NCBI GenBank assembly: GCA_963761655.1
Contig: CAVXHI010000004.1
Location: 1-64,000 of the forward strand
From: RYN-122 sp963761655
Lineage (GTDB): Bacteria; Actinomycetota; Actinomycetes; Mycobacteriales; SCTD01
DNA length: 64,000 nucleotides
Direction: 5' to 3'
Under the pieces are notes generated by a model, which was not told the DNA's origin, made no database searches, and saw only the letters and a program-made list of their open reading frames with translations. Position numbers and translations under genes: made by a program. The number at the start of each line of letters is the position of its first letter. The first letter of the stretch is position 1. Shown here piece after piece: positions 32,608 through 41,324 of this stretch.

Positions 32608-33317
32608 CCCCGGTCCGCCGGGTCGAGCGCGACCCGCAGGCCGCCGTCGGGACCGGCTGGCCGTTCGACCTGCCCGCCGTCGCGCAGCTGCTGCGTGACG
32701 GGCTGGACCTCGCCCCCGGCGTGACCTTCCTGCTGGGTGAGAACGGCTCGGGCAAGAGCACGCTGGTGGAGGCCCTCGCGGGGGCGTACGGGCTCAACGC
32801 CGAGGGCGGCTCACGGGGGGCGCAGCACCGCACCCGGGCCACCGAGTCACCGCTGGCCGGGGCGCTGCGCCTGGTCCGCAGCCCGGGGCGCCTGGCGTCG
32901 TCGTACTTCCTGCGCGCGGAGACCATGCACGGGCTGTACACCTACCTGGAGCAGAACCCCTCACGCGACGTCCGGGGCGAGCCGCGCTTCCACGAGATGA
33001 GCCACGGCGAGTCCTTCCTCGCCGTCCTGCGCGAGCGCTTCGACGGGTACGGCTTCTTCCTGCTCGACGAGCCGGAGTCGGCGCTGTCGTTCTCGTCCTG
33101 CCTGGGCCTGCTGGCCCTCCTGCAGGACCTCACGGCGGCGGGGGCCCAGGTGGTGTGCGCGACCCACAGCCCCGTGCTCGCGGCCCTGCCCGGGGCGACC
33201 CTGCTCGAGGTCGGCGACCACGGGCTGCGGGAGACGACCTACGACGAGCTGCCGCTGGTGCAGCACTGGCGGGAGTTCCTGCGGGCCCCCGACCGGTACC
33301 TGCGTCACCTGCTCTGA
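32604..33317 (+). CDS. ABC-type AAA ATPase
   Basis: 237 residues. Walker A GENGSGKST near residue 46, a Q-loop-like segment, MSHGESFL (ABC signature-like) near 132, Walker B FFLLDEPESALS near 151 and the His switch ATHSPVL near 190. No membrane domain or partner is coded nearby, so it is a soluble ABC-type ATPase of the kind found in defence or stress proteins. Function unknown. GTG overlaps the stop of the MmcQ gene. Its end overlaps the opposing gene by 13 bases. Confidence 0.88.
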   Translation: MTPVRRVERDPQAAVGTGWPFDLPAVAQLLRDGLDLAPGVTFLLGENGSGKSTLVEALAGAYGLNAEGGSRGAQHRTRATESPLAGALRLVRSPGRLASSYFLRAETMHGLYTYLEQNPSRDVRGEPRFHEMSHGESFLAVLRERFDGYGFFLLDEPESALSFSSCLGLLALLQDLTAAGAQVVCATHSPVLAALPGATLLEVGDHGLRETTYDELPLVQHWREFLRAPDRYLRHLL

Positions 33318-33664
33318 GCGGCCACCGCCACGTTCGTCACGAGGACGGCGCCGGAGAACACGAGCGCCCGCCTCCCGACCAGGCCCTGGCGGTGCCCGAC
33401 CACGGCGGCCGCGGCGTCGACGGCGGTCACGGGCAGGAACAGGCGCGCCGAGCGCCCGACCGGGACCGGCGAGCGGGTGAGCAGCGCGGCCCCGAGGGCG
33501 AGCTGGCGCGACGCCGCGAAGCGGACCAGCAGCGGCAGGACCGGGGCCTGCGTCGGCCGGACCCCGAAGGCCCCGGCGAGGCGGCGCGGCGCGAGCACGC
33601 CGGCGGTGCCGAACACGAGCGAGGCGACCCCGACGCCCTGGACGACGCGCTCCAGCGGCGTCAC
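33305..33664 (-). CDS. DUF4267-like membrane protein
   Basis: 119 residues with four hydrophobic segments and the motif APRRLAGAFGVRP near 25, seen in small DUF4267-type membrane proteins. GTG overlaps the rhomboid stop (GTGA). Convergent with the ATPase gene with a 13-base overlap at the ends. Role unknown. Confidence 0.75.
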   Translation of the reverse strand: MTPLERVVQGVGVASLVFGTAGVLAPRRLAGAFGVRPTQAPVLPLLVRFAASRQLALGAALLTRSPVPVGRSARLFLPVTAVDAAAAVVGHRQGLVGRRALVFSGAVLVTNVAVAAQSR

Positions 33665-34470
33665 CGGCGGGCGTACGGGCCGAAGCGCGGGTCGGCGATC
33701 TTCCGGTCCACGCCGGTCCCCCGGTACGGCAGGGCGAGCAGCGCCCCGACGACGAACCCGACGACGTGCGCCCCGTAGGCCACCCCGCCCTGCTCGCTGA
33801 CGCCGGCGCCGCGGAAGAACAGGTACTGGAGGACGAACCAGGAGCCGAGCACCAGCCAGGCCGGCAGCCGGACGGGGAGGAAGAAGAAGAAGGTCAGCAG
33901 CGACCAGACCTTCGCCCGCGGGAACATCAGCAGGTACGCGCCGAGGACACCGGCGATGGCCCCGGACGCGCCCACCAGCGGCGTCGTCGATCCGCTGTCG
34001 AAGGCGGCGTAGCCGTACGTGGCGGCGTACCCGGAGACGAGGTAGAAGAGCAGGAACTTCAGGCGTCCCATCCGGTCCTCGACGTTGTTGCCGAAGACGT
34101 AGAGGAACAGCATGTTGCCGAGCAGGTGCGCCCACCCGCCGTGCAGGAACATCGCGGTGAGGACCGACAGGAACGGCGACTTGTCGAACGGCGGCGGCGT
34201 CTGCACCTCGCAGCCGACCCGTCCCGAGCTGTCGCGGGCGACCCGCCCGGTCGCGGCGGACTCCTCCTGCCGGTTGCTCGTCACCTCGTCGGCCTGCGCG
34301 GCGTACCGGTCGAAGAACTCGAGCACCTGGCACTGCTGCGCCTGCGGCCCCTCGGTGAGGGCGTGCGACACCGGGCTGACGAGGAACGCCACGACGTTCA
34401 GCGCGATCAGCAGGTAGGTGACGACCGGGGTGCGCCGGACCGGGTTGACGTCGTGGATCGGCAGCACCAC
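33661..34470 (-). CDS. Rhomboid-family intramembrane serine protease
   Basis: 269 residues. First helix near 15-35, an outside segment with three Cys (33-100), then FLHGGWAHLLGNMLFLYVF, catalytic Ser in GASGAIAGVLG near 170 and catalytic His in AHVVGFVVG near 236. Rhomboids cut membrane proteins within the bilayer; the substrate is unknown. GTG preceded by GGAG; another GTG is one codon on. Confidence 0.93.
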   Translation of the reverse strand: MVLPIHDVNPVRRTPVVTYLLIALNVVAFLVSPVSHALTEGPQAQQCQVLEFFDRYAAQADEVTSNRQEESAATGRVARDSSGRVGCEVQTPPPFDKSPFLSVLTAMFLHGGWAHLLGNMLFLYVFGNNVEDRMGRLKFLLFYLVSGYAATYGYAAFDSGSTTPLVGASGAIAGVLGAYLLMFPRAKVWSLLTFFFFLPVRLPAWLVLGSWFVLQYLFFRGAGVSEQGGVAYGAHVVGFVVGALLALPYRGTGVDRKIADPRFGPYARR

Positions 34471-34481
34471 TGCAGTTGCTC

Positions 34482-35447
34482 CTAGGGCGTGAGGACGAGC
34501 TTGCCGAACACGTCCCCGGTGGCGAGCTTCTCGAACGCCGAACGGGCCTCCGAGAGGGGGAAGACCTCGTCGACCAGCGGCGTCGTCCCGGTGGCGTCGA
34601 GGAAGCGGAGCATCTGCTCGAGCTCGGTGCGCGTGCCCATGGTCGAGCCGACGACGCGCAGCTGCAGGAAGAACAGCCGGTTGAGGTCGGCACTCGGGTC
34701 GGGGCCGCTGGTGGCGCCGGACACGACGAGGGTGCCGCCGGGCCGCAGCGCGCGCATCGAGTGCGACCAGGTGGCCTTGCCGACGGTCTCGAGGACCGCG
34801 TCGACCCTCGCCGGCAGCCGGGCGCCGGACTCGAAGACCTCCGTCGCGCCGAGCTCGAGGGCCTTCGCCCTCTTGTCGGCGTCGCGGCTGGTGGCGTAGA
34901 CGACCATGCCGGCCGCCCGGGCCAGGGCGATGGCCGCGGTCGCGACACCGCCGCCGGCGCCCTGCACGAGGACGCGGTCGCCGGGCTTCGCGCCCGACTG
35001 CGTGAAGAGCATCCGGTACGCCGTCAGCCAGGCCGTCGGCAGGCAGGCGGCCTGCTCGAAGGACAGCCCGGCCGGCTTCGGCACGAGGTTGCGGGCCGGG
35101 ACGACGACCTGCTCGGCGAGGGTGCCCTGGTGCAGCTCGGACAGGATCGTCCGCTTCGGGTCGAGGGTCTCGTCGTCCTTCCAGGCCGGGTCGCCGACCA
35201 GGCCGTGGACGACGACCTCGGCGCCGTCGTCGGTCACGCCCGCGGCGTCGCAACCGAGCGTCATCGGCAGCCGGTCCGGAGCGAGGCCGACGCCCTTGAG
35301 CGACCACAGGTCGTGGTGGTTCAGCGAGGCGGCCCGGACGTGGACGCGCACCCAGCCGTCGGGGACCTCGGGCTCGGGGCGCTGCCCGACCTCCAGTCCG
35401 CTCAGCGGGTCGTCGGCGGACTGGGAGACGCAGGAGGCGGCGAGCAC
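34482..35447 (-). CDS. MDR-family zinc-type alcohol dehydrogenase/quinone oxidoreductase
   Basis: About 321 residues. NAD(P)-binding VLVQGAGGGVATAAIALA, the substrate-side SLNHHDLWSLKGVG near 47 and TLGCDAAG near 66 mark the medium-chain dehydrogenase family. The structural zinc cysteines are not present as a block. Start GTG at 35447 (VLAASC) is chosen, ten bases after the malic enzyme stop; a GTG at 35483 overlaps malic enzyme and is less likely. Confidence 0.88.
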   Translation of the reverse strand: MLAASCVSQSADDPLSGLEVGQRPEPEVPDGWVRVHVRAASLNHHDLWSLKGVGLAPDRLPMTLGCDAAGVTDDGAEVVVHGLVGDPAWKDDETLDPKRTILSELHQGTLAEQVVVPARNLVPKPAGLSFEQAACLPTAWLTAYRMLFTQSGAKPGDRVLVQGAGGGVATAAIALARAAGMVVYATSRDADKRAKALELGATEVFESGARLPARVDAVLETVGKATWSHSMRALRPGGTLVVSGATSGPDPSADLNRLFFLQLRVVGSTMGTRTELEQMLRFLDATGTTPLVDEVFPLSEARSAFEKLATGDVFGKLVLTP

Positions 35448-35457
35448 GTGCGGGACG

Positions 35458-36660
35458 CTACGGCAGGCGCGCGAGGCCCTCACGGCGGGCCGCGTCCGCG
35501 ACGGCCGCGGCCACTGCAGGCGCGACGCGCGGGTCGAACGGCGACGGGATCACGTGCTCGGCGGACAGCTCGTCCCCGACGACGGCGGCCAGCGCCTCCG
35601 CGGCGGCGAGCTTCATGCCCTCACTGACCCGGGTGGCGCGGACGCCCATGGCGCCCTTGAACACCCCGGGGAAGGCCAGCACGTTGTTGATCTGGTTGGG
35701 GAAGTCGCTGCGCCCGGTGGCGACGACGGCGGCCCCGCACGCGTGGGCGACCTCGGGCAGCACCTCGGGCACCGGGTTCGCCATCGCGAAGACGATCGAG
35801 CCGGGGTTCATGGACCGCACGGCCTCCGGCGCGACGGTCCCGCCGGAGAGGCCGATGAGGACGTCGGCGCCGGCCAGCGCCTCCTCGAAGGAGCCGGTCT
35901 GCCGACCGGTGTTGCTGATCTCGGCGAACGCCTGCTTCTCGACGTTGAGCCCGCCGCGGCCGGTGTAGATCATCCCCTGGCGGTCGGCGACGGCGAGGTC
36001 GCCGATGCCGGCGTCGAGGATCATCTTCGACACCGCGATGCCGGCCGCGCCGGCGCCGCTGACGACGACCCGCAGGTCGGACAGCCGGCGACCGGTCAGG
36101 CGGGCGGCGTTCTGCAGGGCCGCGACGACGACGATGGCCGTGCCGTGCTGGTCGTCGTGGAAGACCGGGATGTCCAGCCGGTCCTGGACGCGCCGCTCGA
36201 CCTCGAAGCAGCGGGGCGCGCTGATGTCCTCGAGGTTGATCCCCCCGAAGGCGGGGGCCAGCCGGACGATGGTCTCGACCAGCTCGTCGAGGTCGGTGAC
36301 GTCCAGGCAGATCGGGACGGCGTCGACGCCCCCGAACTGCTTGAACAGCAGCGCCTTGCCCTCCATCACCGGCAGCGCGGCGGTCGGCCCGATGTCGCCG
36401 AGGCCGAGCACGGCGGTCCCGTCGGTGACGACCGCGACGGTGTGCGACTTCCACGTGTAGTCGTAGGCGAGGTCCGGGTCCTCGGCGATGGCCGTGCAGA
36501 CCTTGGCGACGCCGGGCGTGTAGGCCAGCGACAGCTCCTCGCGGCTGGTCACCGAGACGCGCGAGACGACCTCGACCTTGCCGCCGCGGTGCAGGGCGAA
36601 GACGGGGTCGGCGTCGCGGGGCACGAGCTCGGGCACGACGGTCTCCAGCTGGGCGGTCAC
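35458..36660 (-). CDS. NAD(P)-dependent malic enzyme
   Basis: 400 residues. Converts malate to pyruvate and CO2. SLAYTPGVAKVC near 45, the Lys in WKSHTVAVVTDGTAVLGLGDIG near 70-90, metal ligands in ISAPRCFEVE and FHDDQHGTAIV, and the Rossmann VVVSGAGAAGIAV near 195. It has the single-domain layout without the phosphotransacetylase-like extension of MaeB. GTG at 36660 with GGAG eleven bases before it. Confidence 0.95.
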   Translation of the reverse strand: MTAQLETVVPELVPRDADPVFALHRGGKVEVVSRVSVTSREELSLAYTPGVAKVCTAIAEDPDLAYDYTWKSHTVAVVTDGTAVLGLGDIGPTAALPVMEGKALLFKQFGGVDAVPICLDVTDLDELVETIVRLAPAFGGINLEDISAPRCFEVERRVQDRLDIPVFHDDQHGTAIVVVAALQNAARLTGRRLSDLRVVVSGAGAAGIAVSKMILDAGIGDLAVADRQGMIYTGRGGLNVEKQAFAEISNTGRQTGSFEEALAGADVLIGLSGGTVAPEAVRSMNPGSIVFAMANPVPEVLPEVAHACGAAVVATGRSDFPNQINNVLAFPGVFKGAMGVRATRVSEGMKLAAAEALAAVVGDELSAEHVIPSPFDPRVAPAVAAAVADAARREGLARLP

Positions 36661-36746
36661 AGGGGCGCTCCTCGAGCGGGTCGGGGGCCGGTCGGGGCGG
36701 ACCGGCGGGACGGACGGCGGACGCGGTCCCGCGGCAGGGGCCGGTC

Positions 36747-36779
36747 GGCACGGTGTCGGCACGGTGTCTGCACGGTGTC
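36747..36779. repeat. Three 11-bp tandem repeats between malic enzyme and rmlC-like gene
   Basis: GGCACGGTGTC, GGCACGGTGTC and TGCACGGTGTC are adjacent at exactly one helical turn, in the 204-bp divergent promoter region. Direct repeats with 11-bp period place identical sites on one face of the DNA. A palindrome GGGAC-N4-GTCCC is at 36821-36834. Confidence 0.85.
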
Positions 36780-36864
36780 TGCGCAGCCTGCGGGAGCGTC
36801 GGTCCGGGGGTCGCCCGAGCGGGACCATCGTCCCACACCGGGCGCTGCGGCTACGGTCGCCGGC

Positions 36865-37476
36865 GTGCAGGTCGACGAGCTGAAGGTCCCGGGTGCGTGG
36901 TCGTTCACGCCCAAGCAGTGGCCGGACCCGCGGGGCGTGTTCCTCGAGTGGTTCAAGGGCCCCGTGCTCGAGGAGGCGATCGGGCACCCGTTCACCCTCA
37001 GGCAGGCGAACCACAGCGTCAGCAGCCGCGGCACCCTGCGCGGCGTCCACTTCGCCGACGTCGCCCCCGGGCAGGCGAAGTACGTCTACTGCAGCAAGGG
37101 CGCCGTCCTCGACGTCGTCGTCGACATCCGCGTGGGCTCCCCCACCTTCGGCGTCGTCGACGCCGTGACGCTGGACGACGTCGACCGCCGGGCGCTCTAC
37201 CTCTCGGAGGGGCTCGGCCACGCCTTCCTCGCCCTCACCGACGACGCGAACGTCACCTACCTGTGCAGCGAGCCCTACGCGCCGGGCCGCGAGCACGGGG
37301 TGCACCCGCTCGACGCCGCCCTCGACCTGCGGTCGCTGCCCGGCTGGCCGGCGGACCTCGAGCCGCTGCTCAGCGACAAGGACGCGGCCGCGCCGTCGCT
37401 GGCCGAGGCCGAGGCGTCCGGGCTGCTGCCGTCGTACGAGGAGTGCCAGGCCTTCTACGCAACGCTGCGCAGCTGA
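36865..37476 (+). CDS. dTDP-4-dehydrorhamnose 3,5-epimerase family protein
   Basis: 203 residues of the RmlC cupin family. LRQANHSVSSRGTLRGVHF carries the catalytic His near 62, CSKGAVLDVVVDIR and the late YLSEGLGHAFLAL contain the Asp/His and substrate side. Members act on dTDP-sugars for wall rhamnose or related sugars. rmlA, B and D are not nearby, so the exact substrate is open. GTG is 7 bases after TACGGT (36852-36857), the pattern of a leaderless start. Confidence 0.9.
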   Translation: MQVDELKVPGAWSFTPKQWPDPRGVFLEWFKGPVLEEAIGHPFTLRQANHSVSSRGTLRGVHFADVAPGQAKYVYCSKGAVLDVVVDIRVGSPTFGVVDAVTLDDVDRRALYLSEGLGHAFLALTDDANVTYLCSEPYAPGREHGVHPLDAALDLRSLPGWPADLEPLLSDKDAAAPSLAEAEASGLLPSYEECQAFYATLRS

Positions 37477-37477
37477 C

Positions 37478-38590
37478 GTGAGGGGCGCCGTCCTGCTGGC
37501 CGGCGCCCTGCTGCTCACCGCCTGCGGCCGGGAGCTCCCCGAGGGCGTCGCCCCCGGGCCCGGACGCGCGGTCCTCGCCCTCGACGCCGCGACCGGCGCC
37601 GTGCGCTGGCGCAAGGAGGTGTCCCCGCCGTCCGCCGCGACCGACCCGGTCCTCGTCGGTGGCGTCGTCGTGGTGCCGGCAGACGGGCTGGTCGTCGGCT
37701 ACGACGCCCGCGACGGGGAGCGCCTGTGGTCGGTCCCCGACGGCGGCCTGCTCCCCCGGGCCGCGGCCGGGCAGGTCGTCCTCGACCGGGCCGGCACGGT
37801 GCGGGCGGTCGACCCGCGCTCCGGCCGGCTGCTCTGGCAGGCGGAGACCGGCCTCGACCTCCGCGTCTGGGCCGGCGACGGTGGCGTCCTGCTCGAGGAC
37901 GACGGCAGCCGGGCGCTGCCCGCCACGCGGCCGGGAGCACCGGTCCCGGTCGTGACGCCTGGCGTCGACCGCGGGGGCCGGACCGTCCGGCTGCTCGACG
38001 ACCGCGGGCGGGAGCGCTGGCGGCGCGGCCTGTCCGCCGGGCCGTACACGGCGGACGTCGGCGAGGGCGGCGTCGTGCTGGCGGGTCGCGACGAGGTCCT
38101 GCTGCTCGAGGCGGCCGACGGGCGGGTGCGCTGGCGGCTGCCCCGTCCGGCCGACGGAGGCGGAGACGAGGTCCTGGTGGCGGGAGACCGCGTGGTGGTG
38201 CGCACCGAGGGTGCTGTCGTCGGGCTCGACGCCGCGACCGGCAGCCGGGTCTGGCGCGTCCCCGGCAGCGGGACGGGTGCCGGGCGGCTGCAGGTGCGGG
38301 GCGGCTCGCTGCTGGTGCCGTCCGTCGGCGGACCGACCCGGGTGCTGCGGCTGGCCGACGGCGCCGTCGAGGCCGTGGACGAGGACTCCTGCTACGACGC
38401 CGCGCTGGCGGCGGGCCGGCTGGTCCGGACGTGCCGGGCCGTCGTCGAGGCCCGGCAGGACGGCCGGCGGGTCTGGCGGCACGAGGACGCGCTGGTCGGG
38501 CCGCGGCCGTACCTCGCCGTCGACGCCGACGACGACGACGACGTCGTGGTCGGCATCCTCGGATGGGGTCAGCCGGAGACGCGGGACTGA
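37478..38590 (+). CDS. PQQ-like beta-propeller lipoprotein
   Basis: 370 residues. Signal peptide with lipobox LLTAC (Cys at about 16), then repeated propeller blades such as VLALDAATGAVRWRKEV, VVGYDARDGERLWSV, VRAVDPRSGRLLWQA and VVGLDAATGSRVWRV. The blades resemble PQQ-dependent dehydrogenase or BamB propellers, but no quinone-site residues were recognised. Role may be protein binding at the outer face. GTG starts two bases after the RmlC-like gene. The 3' end overlaps the sodX gene by 22 bases. Confidence 0.88.
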   Translation: MRGAVLLAGALLLTACGRELPEGVAPGPGRAVLALDAATGAVRWRKEVSPPSAATDPVLVGGVVVVPADGLVVGYDARDGERLWSVPDGGLLPRAAAGQVVLDRAGTVRAVDPRSGRLLWQAETGLDLRVWAGDGGVLLEDDGSRALPATRPGAPVPVVTPGVDRGGRTVRLLDDRGRERWRRGLSAGPYTADVGEGGVVLAGRDEVLLLEAADGRVRWRLPRPADGGGDEVLVAGDRVVVRTEGAVVGLDAATGSRVWRVPGSGTGAGRLQVRGGSLLVPSVGGPTRVLRLADGAVEAVDEDSCYDAALAAGRLVRTCRAVVEARQDGRRVWRHEDALVGPRPYLAVDADDDDDVVVGILGWGQPETRD

Positions 38591-38889
38591 CGGCGTCGGG
38601 GCGGCCAGTAGCGGACCAGCACCGTCGCGAGCACGTCGGCCGCGCCCCCGGTCCACCCCTGACCCCGGACGGCCTCGTTGTCGGCCTCGACCAGCCAGCC
38701 GTCCTCCAGGGGTCGCACCGCCCGCTTCACGACCAGCAGCTCGGGCCGGCTCCAGGGTCGCGCGACGACGAGGTCGCCCGGCCGGACCGGCGCGCCGTGG
38801 CGGACCAGGAGGCAGTCGCCGCTGCGCAGGGTCGGCAGCATCGAGGGCCCCTCGACGAGGACGGTCCCGAGGCGCAGGGCGGAGATCAC
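38569..38889 (-). CDS. sodX: Nickel-type superoxide dismutase maturation protease
   Basis: 106 residues of the S24/S26 signal-peptidase-like fold. Nucleophile Ser16 in EGPSMLPTLRSGD and general base Lys55 in VVKRAV. It lacks a membrane helix. SodX cuts the propeptide from SodN so that the new N-terminal His can bind nickel. Divergent from sodN with 49 bases between starts, unlike the tandem order in Streptomyces. GTG at 38889 (VISALRLG). Confidence 0.88.
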   Translation of the reverse strand: MISALRLGTVLVEGPSMLPTLRSGDCLLVRHGAPVRPGDLVVARPWSRPELLVVKRAVRPLEDGWLVEADNEAVRGQGWTGGAADVLATVLVRYWPPRRRQSRVSG

Positions 38890-38938
38890 CGGTCTAGTGT
38901 CGGAGACAGGCCCCACCCCTCTACGGAAGGACACTCAC

Positions 38939-39370
38939 GTGCTCCGCCTCCTGAAGCCCACCACCGTCGTCAGCGCCCACTGCGACCTCCCCTGCGGCGT
39001 GTACGACCCCGCCCAGGCCCGCATCGAGGCGACCTCCGTCCTCGGCATGCAGAAGAAGGCCGCCGCCAACGACGACCCGCTGTTCAAGGCCCGCGCCGAG
39101 ATCATCATCCACGAGCGCGCCGGCCTCGCGAAGCACCACCTCGCGGTCCTGTGGCACGACTACTTCAAGCCCGAGCACTTCGAGAAGTACCCCGACCTCC
39201 ACAGCCTGATCAACAAGACGATCAAGGCCGCCAGCGGCACCGGGGCGCGCGGCTCGCTCGACCCGGCCACCGGCCAGGCCCTGCTCGACGGCATCGACGC
39301 CGTCGCCACGATCTTCTGGGAGACCAAGGGCAAGGAGTACGTCGTGCCGCAGTCGGCCGACCAGGCCTAG
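38939..39370 (+). CDS. sodN: Nickel superoxide dismutase
   Basis: 143 residues. The Ni-hook HCDLPCGVYDP starts at residue 14, behind a 13-residue propeptide (VLRLLKPTTVVSA) removed by SodX. His1, Cys2 and Cys6 of the mature form bind nickel. The remaining four-helix bundle with HHLAVLWHDYFKPEHFEKYP matches the family. It removes superoxide. GTG with AAGGA seven bases upstream. TAGTGT in the shared promoter (near 38894) may be a -10. Confidence 0.97.
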   Translation: MLRLLKPTTVVSAHCDLPCGVYDPAQARIEATSVLGMQKKAAANDDPLFKARAEIIIHERAGLAKHHLAVLWHDYFKPEHFEKYPDLHSLINKTIKAASGTGARGSLDPATGQALLDGIDAVATIFWETKGKEYVVPQSADQA

Positions 39371-39381
39371 CAGCAGCCACC

Positions 39382-39418
39382 GCGGCCCCGGTCCCCCTCA
39401 CAGGGGGGCCGGGGCCGC
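39382..39418 (+). terminator. sodN terminator
   Basis: Arms 39382-39398 and 39402-39418 form a 17-bp stem with one T-G pair and a 3-base loop, 11 bases past the sodN stop. The strongest hairpin in the window. Confidence 0.9.
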
Positions 39419-39436
39419 TCTGGTTGGGTGGCTGCC

Positions 39437-40000
39437 ATGGGCGACCTCCTCCTCATCCGGCACGGCGAGACCGCGTGGTCGGCGTCGAGCAAGCACACCG
39501 GGCTCACCGACGTCCCCCTGACCGAGAAGGGCGAGGAGCAGGCCCGCACCCTGTCCGGCCGCCTCGCCGGGCTGGACGTCGTCGCCTCCTTCGTCAGCCC
39601 GCTCCAACGGGCGCGCCGCACCGCCGAGCTCGCCGGCCTGACCCCCGACGTCGACCCCGACCTCGTCGAGTGGGACAACGGGCTCTACGAGGGCCGGACC
39701 ACGAAGGAGATCCGGGACGACGCCCCCGGCTGGTGGCTCTGGACCGACGGCGCGCCCGGCGGCGAGACCTGGGAGCAGGTGCAGCCCCGCTGCGAGCGCA
39801 CCCTCGACCGGTGCGTCCCGCTGCTGGAGCGGGGCGACGTCGCCCTCGTCGGGCACGGCCACAGCCTGCGGGCGCTCGCCGCCGTCTGGCTCGGGCTGCC
39901 CGCCTCGCAGGGCGGGCTGTTCACCATGGAGCCGGCCCGGCTCTCGATCCTCGGGACCTACCGCGACCACCGGGTGGTCAAGGTCTGGGACGCGCCGTGA
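39437..40000 (+). CDS. Histidine phosphatase family protein
   Basis: 187 residues. The phosphohistidine motif LIRHGETAWS is at 6-15, the second His in VGHGHSLRAL near 138, and Arg/Glu of the pocket in SPLQRARRTAE and EWDNGLYEG. Substrate not evident: phosphoglycerate mutase-like phosphatase of the cobalamin or sugar phosphate type. ATG at 39437; a GTG three codons before is possible. Stop overlaps the next GTG (GTGA). Confidence 0.92.
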   Translation: MGDLLLIRHGETAWSASSKHTGLTDVPLTEKGEEQARTLSGRLAGLDVVASFVSPLQRARRTAELAGLTPDVDPDLVEWDNGLYEGRTTKEIRDDAPGWWLWTDGAPGGETWEQVQPRCERTLDRCVPLLERGDVALVGHGHSLRALAAVWLGLPASQGGLFTMEPARLSILGTYRDHRVVKVWDAP

Positions 40001-40476
40001 TCCGGCCCGCCGCCGAGCAGGACGTCCCCGTGCTGCTGCAGCTGGTGCACGAGCTGGCGGAGTACGAGCGCGAGCCCGACGCCGTCGCGGCCACCGAGGA
40101 CGACCTCCACCGCGCCCTGTTCGACGACCGGACGGCGTCCTGCCACGTCGCGCTGCACGACGGCGTCGTCGTCGGCTTCGCCCTCTGGTACGTCACCTTC
40201 AGCACGTGGACCGGGCGCCCGGGACTGTGGCTGGAGGACCTGTTCGTCCGGCCGTCGGCGCGGGGCACCGGCCTCGGGAAGGCCCTGCTGCAGACGCTCG
40301 CCGGCGTCTGCCTCGAGCGCGGGTACACGCGCTTCGAGTGGTGGGTCCTCGACTGGAACGCTCCCGCCATCGGCTTCTACCGCTCGCTCGGCGCGGTCCC
40401 GCAGCAGGAGTGGACGACGTTCCGGGTCGACGGCGACGCGCTGACAGCGCTCGGACAGGGGACACTCCCGGCATGA
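39997..40476 (+). CDS. GNAT-family N-acetyltransferase (diamine acetyltransferase-like)
   Basis: 159 residues. AcCoA motif VRPSARGTGLGKALLQTLA near 85-103, preceded by GLWLEDLFVR. The N-terminus VLLQLVHELAEYEREPD and late WWVLDWNAPAIGFYRSLGA resemble spermidine/thialysine acetyltransferases. Substrate inferred only. Overlaps both neighbours by GTGA/ATGA, so it is in one operon with the phosphatase and acyltransferase. Confidence 0.9.
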   Translation: MIRPAAEQDVPVLLQLVHELAEYEREPDAVAATEDDLHRALFDDRTASCHVALHDGVVVGFALWYVTFSTWTGRPGLWLEDLFVRPSARGTGLGKALLQTLAGVCLERGYTRFEWWVLDWNAPAIGFYRSLGAVPQQEWTTFRVDGDALTALGQGTLPA

Positions 40477-41324
40477 GCGTCCTGTCCTCCGCCAGCCGTT
40501 GGGTCACCGAGCAGGTCAGCAGCCGGGTCCCCCTGGGCGACCTCGACGAGCGCGACCCCGACTACATCCGCGACCGGCTGCCGCTGGTCTGGATGCTCGC
40601 CAGCCTGTGGTTCCGGGCCGAGGCGCGGCACCTCGAGCGCATCCCCGCCACCGGTCCGGTCCTGCTGGTGGGGAACCACTCGGGCGGCAACATGACCCCC
40701 GACACCCTGGTGCTCACGCTGGCCTTCACGTCGTACTTCGGCGTCGAGCGGCGCTTCCACCAGCTGGCCCACAACCTCGTGGTGCAGGCGCCGGGCGCCG
40801 GGATGCTGCGCAAGTTCGGCACGGTGGCCGCCAGCCACGAGAACGCGCACAAGGCCCTGGCCACCGGCGCGGCCCTGCTCGTCTACCCGGGCGGGGACCA
40901 CGAGGTGTTCCGGCCGTCGTGGGAGCGGCACGTCGTCGACTTCGGCGGCCGCAAGGGCTTCCTCAAGCTGGCCCTCGACGAGGGCGTGCCGATCGTGCCC
41001 GTGGTGGGGATCGGCGGGCAGGAGACGGCCCTGTTCCTGTCCCGCGGCGAGTGGCTCGCGAAGCTCCTGCGGCTCGACAAGACCCTGCGGCTCAAGGCCC
41101 TGTCGGTCTCGCTCGCCCTGCCCTGGGGCCTCAACATCGGCGACTTCGGGCTGCACCTGCCGCTGCCCGCGAAGCTCGTGGTCGAGGCGCTGCACCCGAT
41201 CGACCTGCGCGAGAGGTACGGCGACGACCCCGACCTCGACGTCGCGTACGCCGACGTCGTCGCGACCATGCAGGCCGCCCTCGACCGGCTCGCCTCGGAG
41301 CGCCGCTTCCCGGTGCTCGGCTGA
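40473..41324 (+). CDS. LPLAT-family acyltransferase (MGAT/DGAT-like)
   Basis: 283 residues. The active-site block is VGNHSGGNMTPDTLVL near 67-82, the His-containing motif of the monoacyl/diacylglycerol acyltransferase-like branch instead of the plain HX4D of PlsC. LVYPGGDHEVFRP near 133 is the substrate-phosphate block. Likely transfers acyl chains in phospholipid or neutral lipid formation. ATG overlaps the GNAT stop (ATGA). Confidence 0.9.
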   Translation: MSVLSSASRWVTEQVSSRVPLGDLDERDPDYIRDRLPLVWMLASLWFRAEARHLERIPATGPVLLVGNHSGGNMTPDTLVLTLAFTSYFGVERRFHQLAHNLVVQAPGAGMLRKFGTVAASHENAHKALATGAALLVYPGGDHEVFRPSWERHVVDFGGRKGFLKLALDEGVPIVPVVGIGGQETALFLSRGEWLAKLLRLDKTLRLKALSVSLALPWGLNIGDFGLHLPLPAKLVVEALHPIDLRERYGDDPDLDVAYADVVATMQAALDRLASERRFPVLG

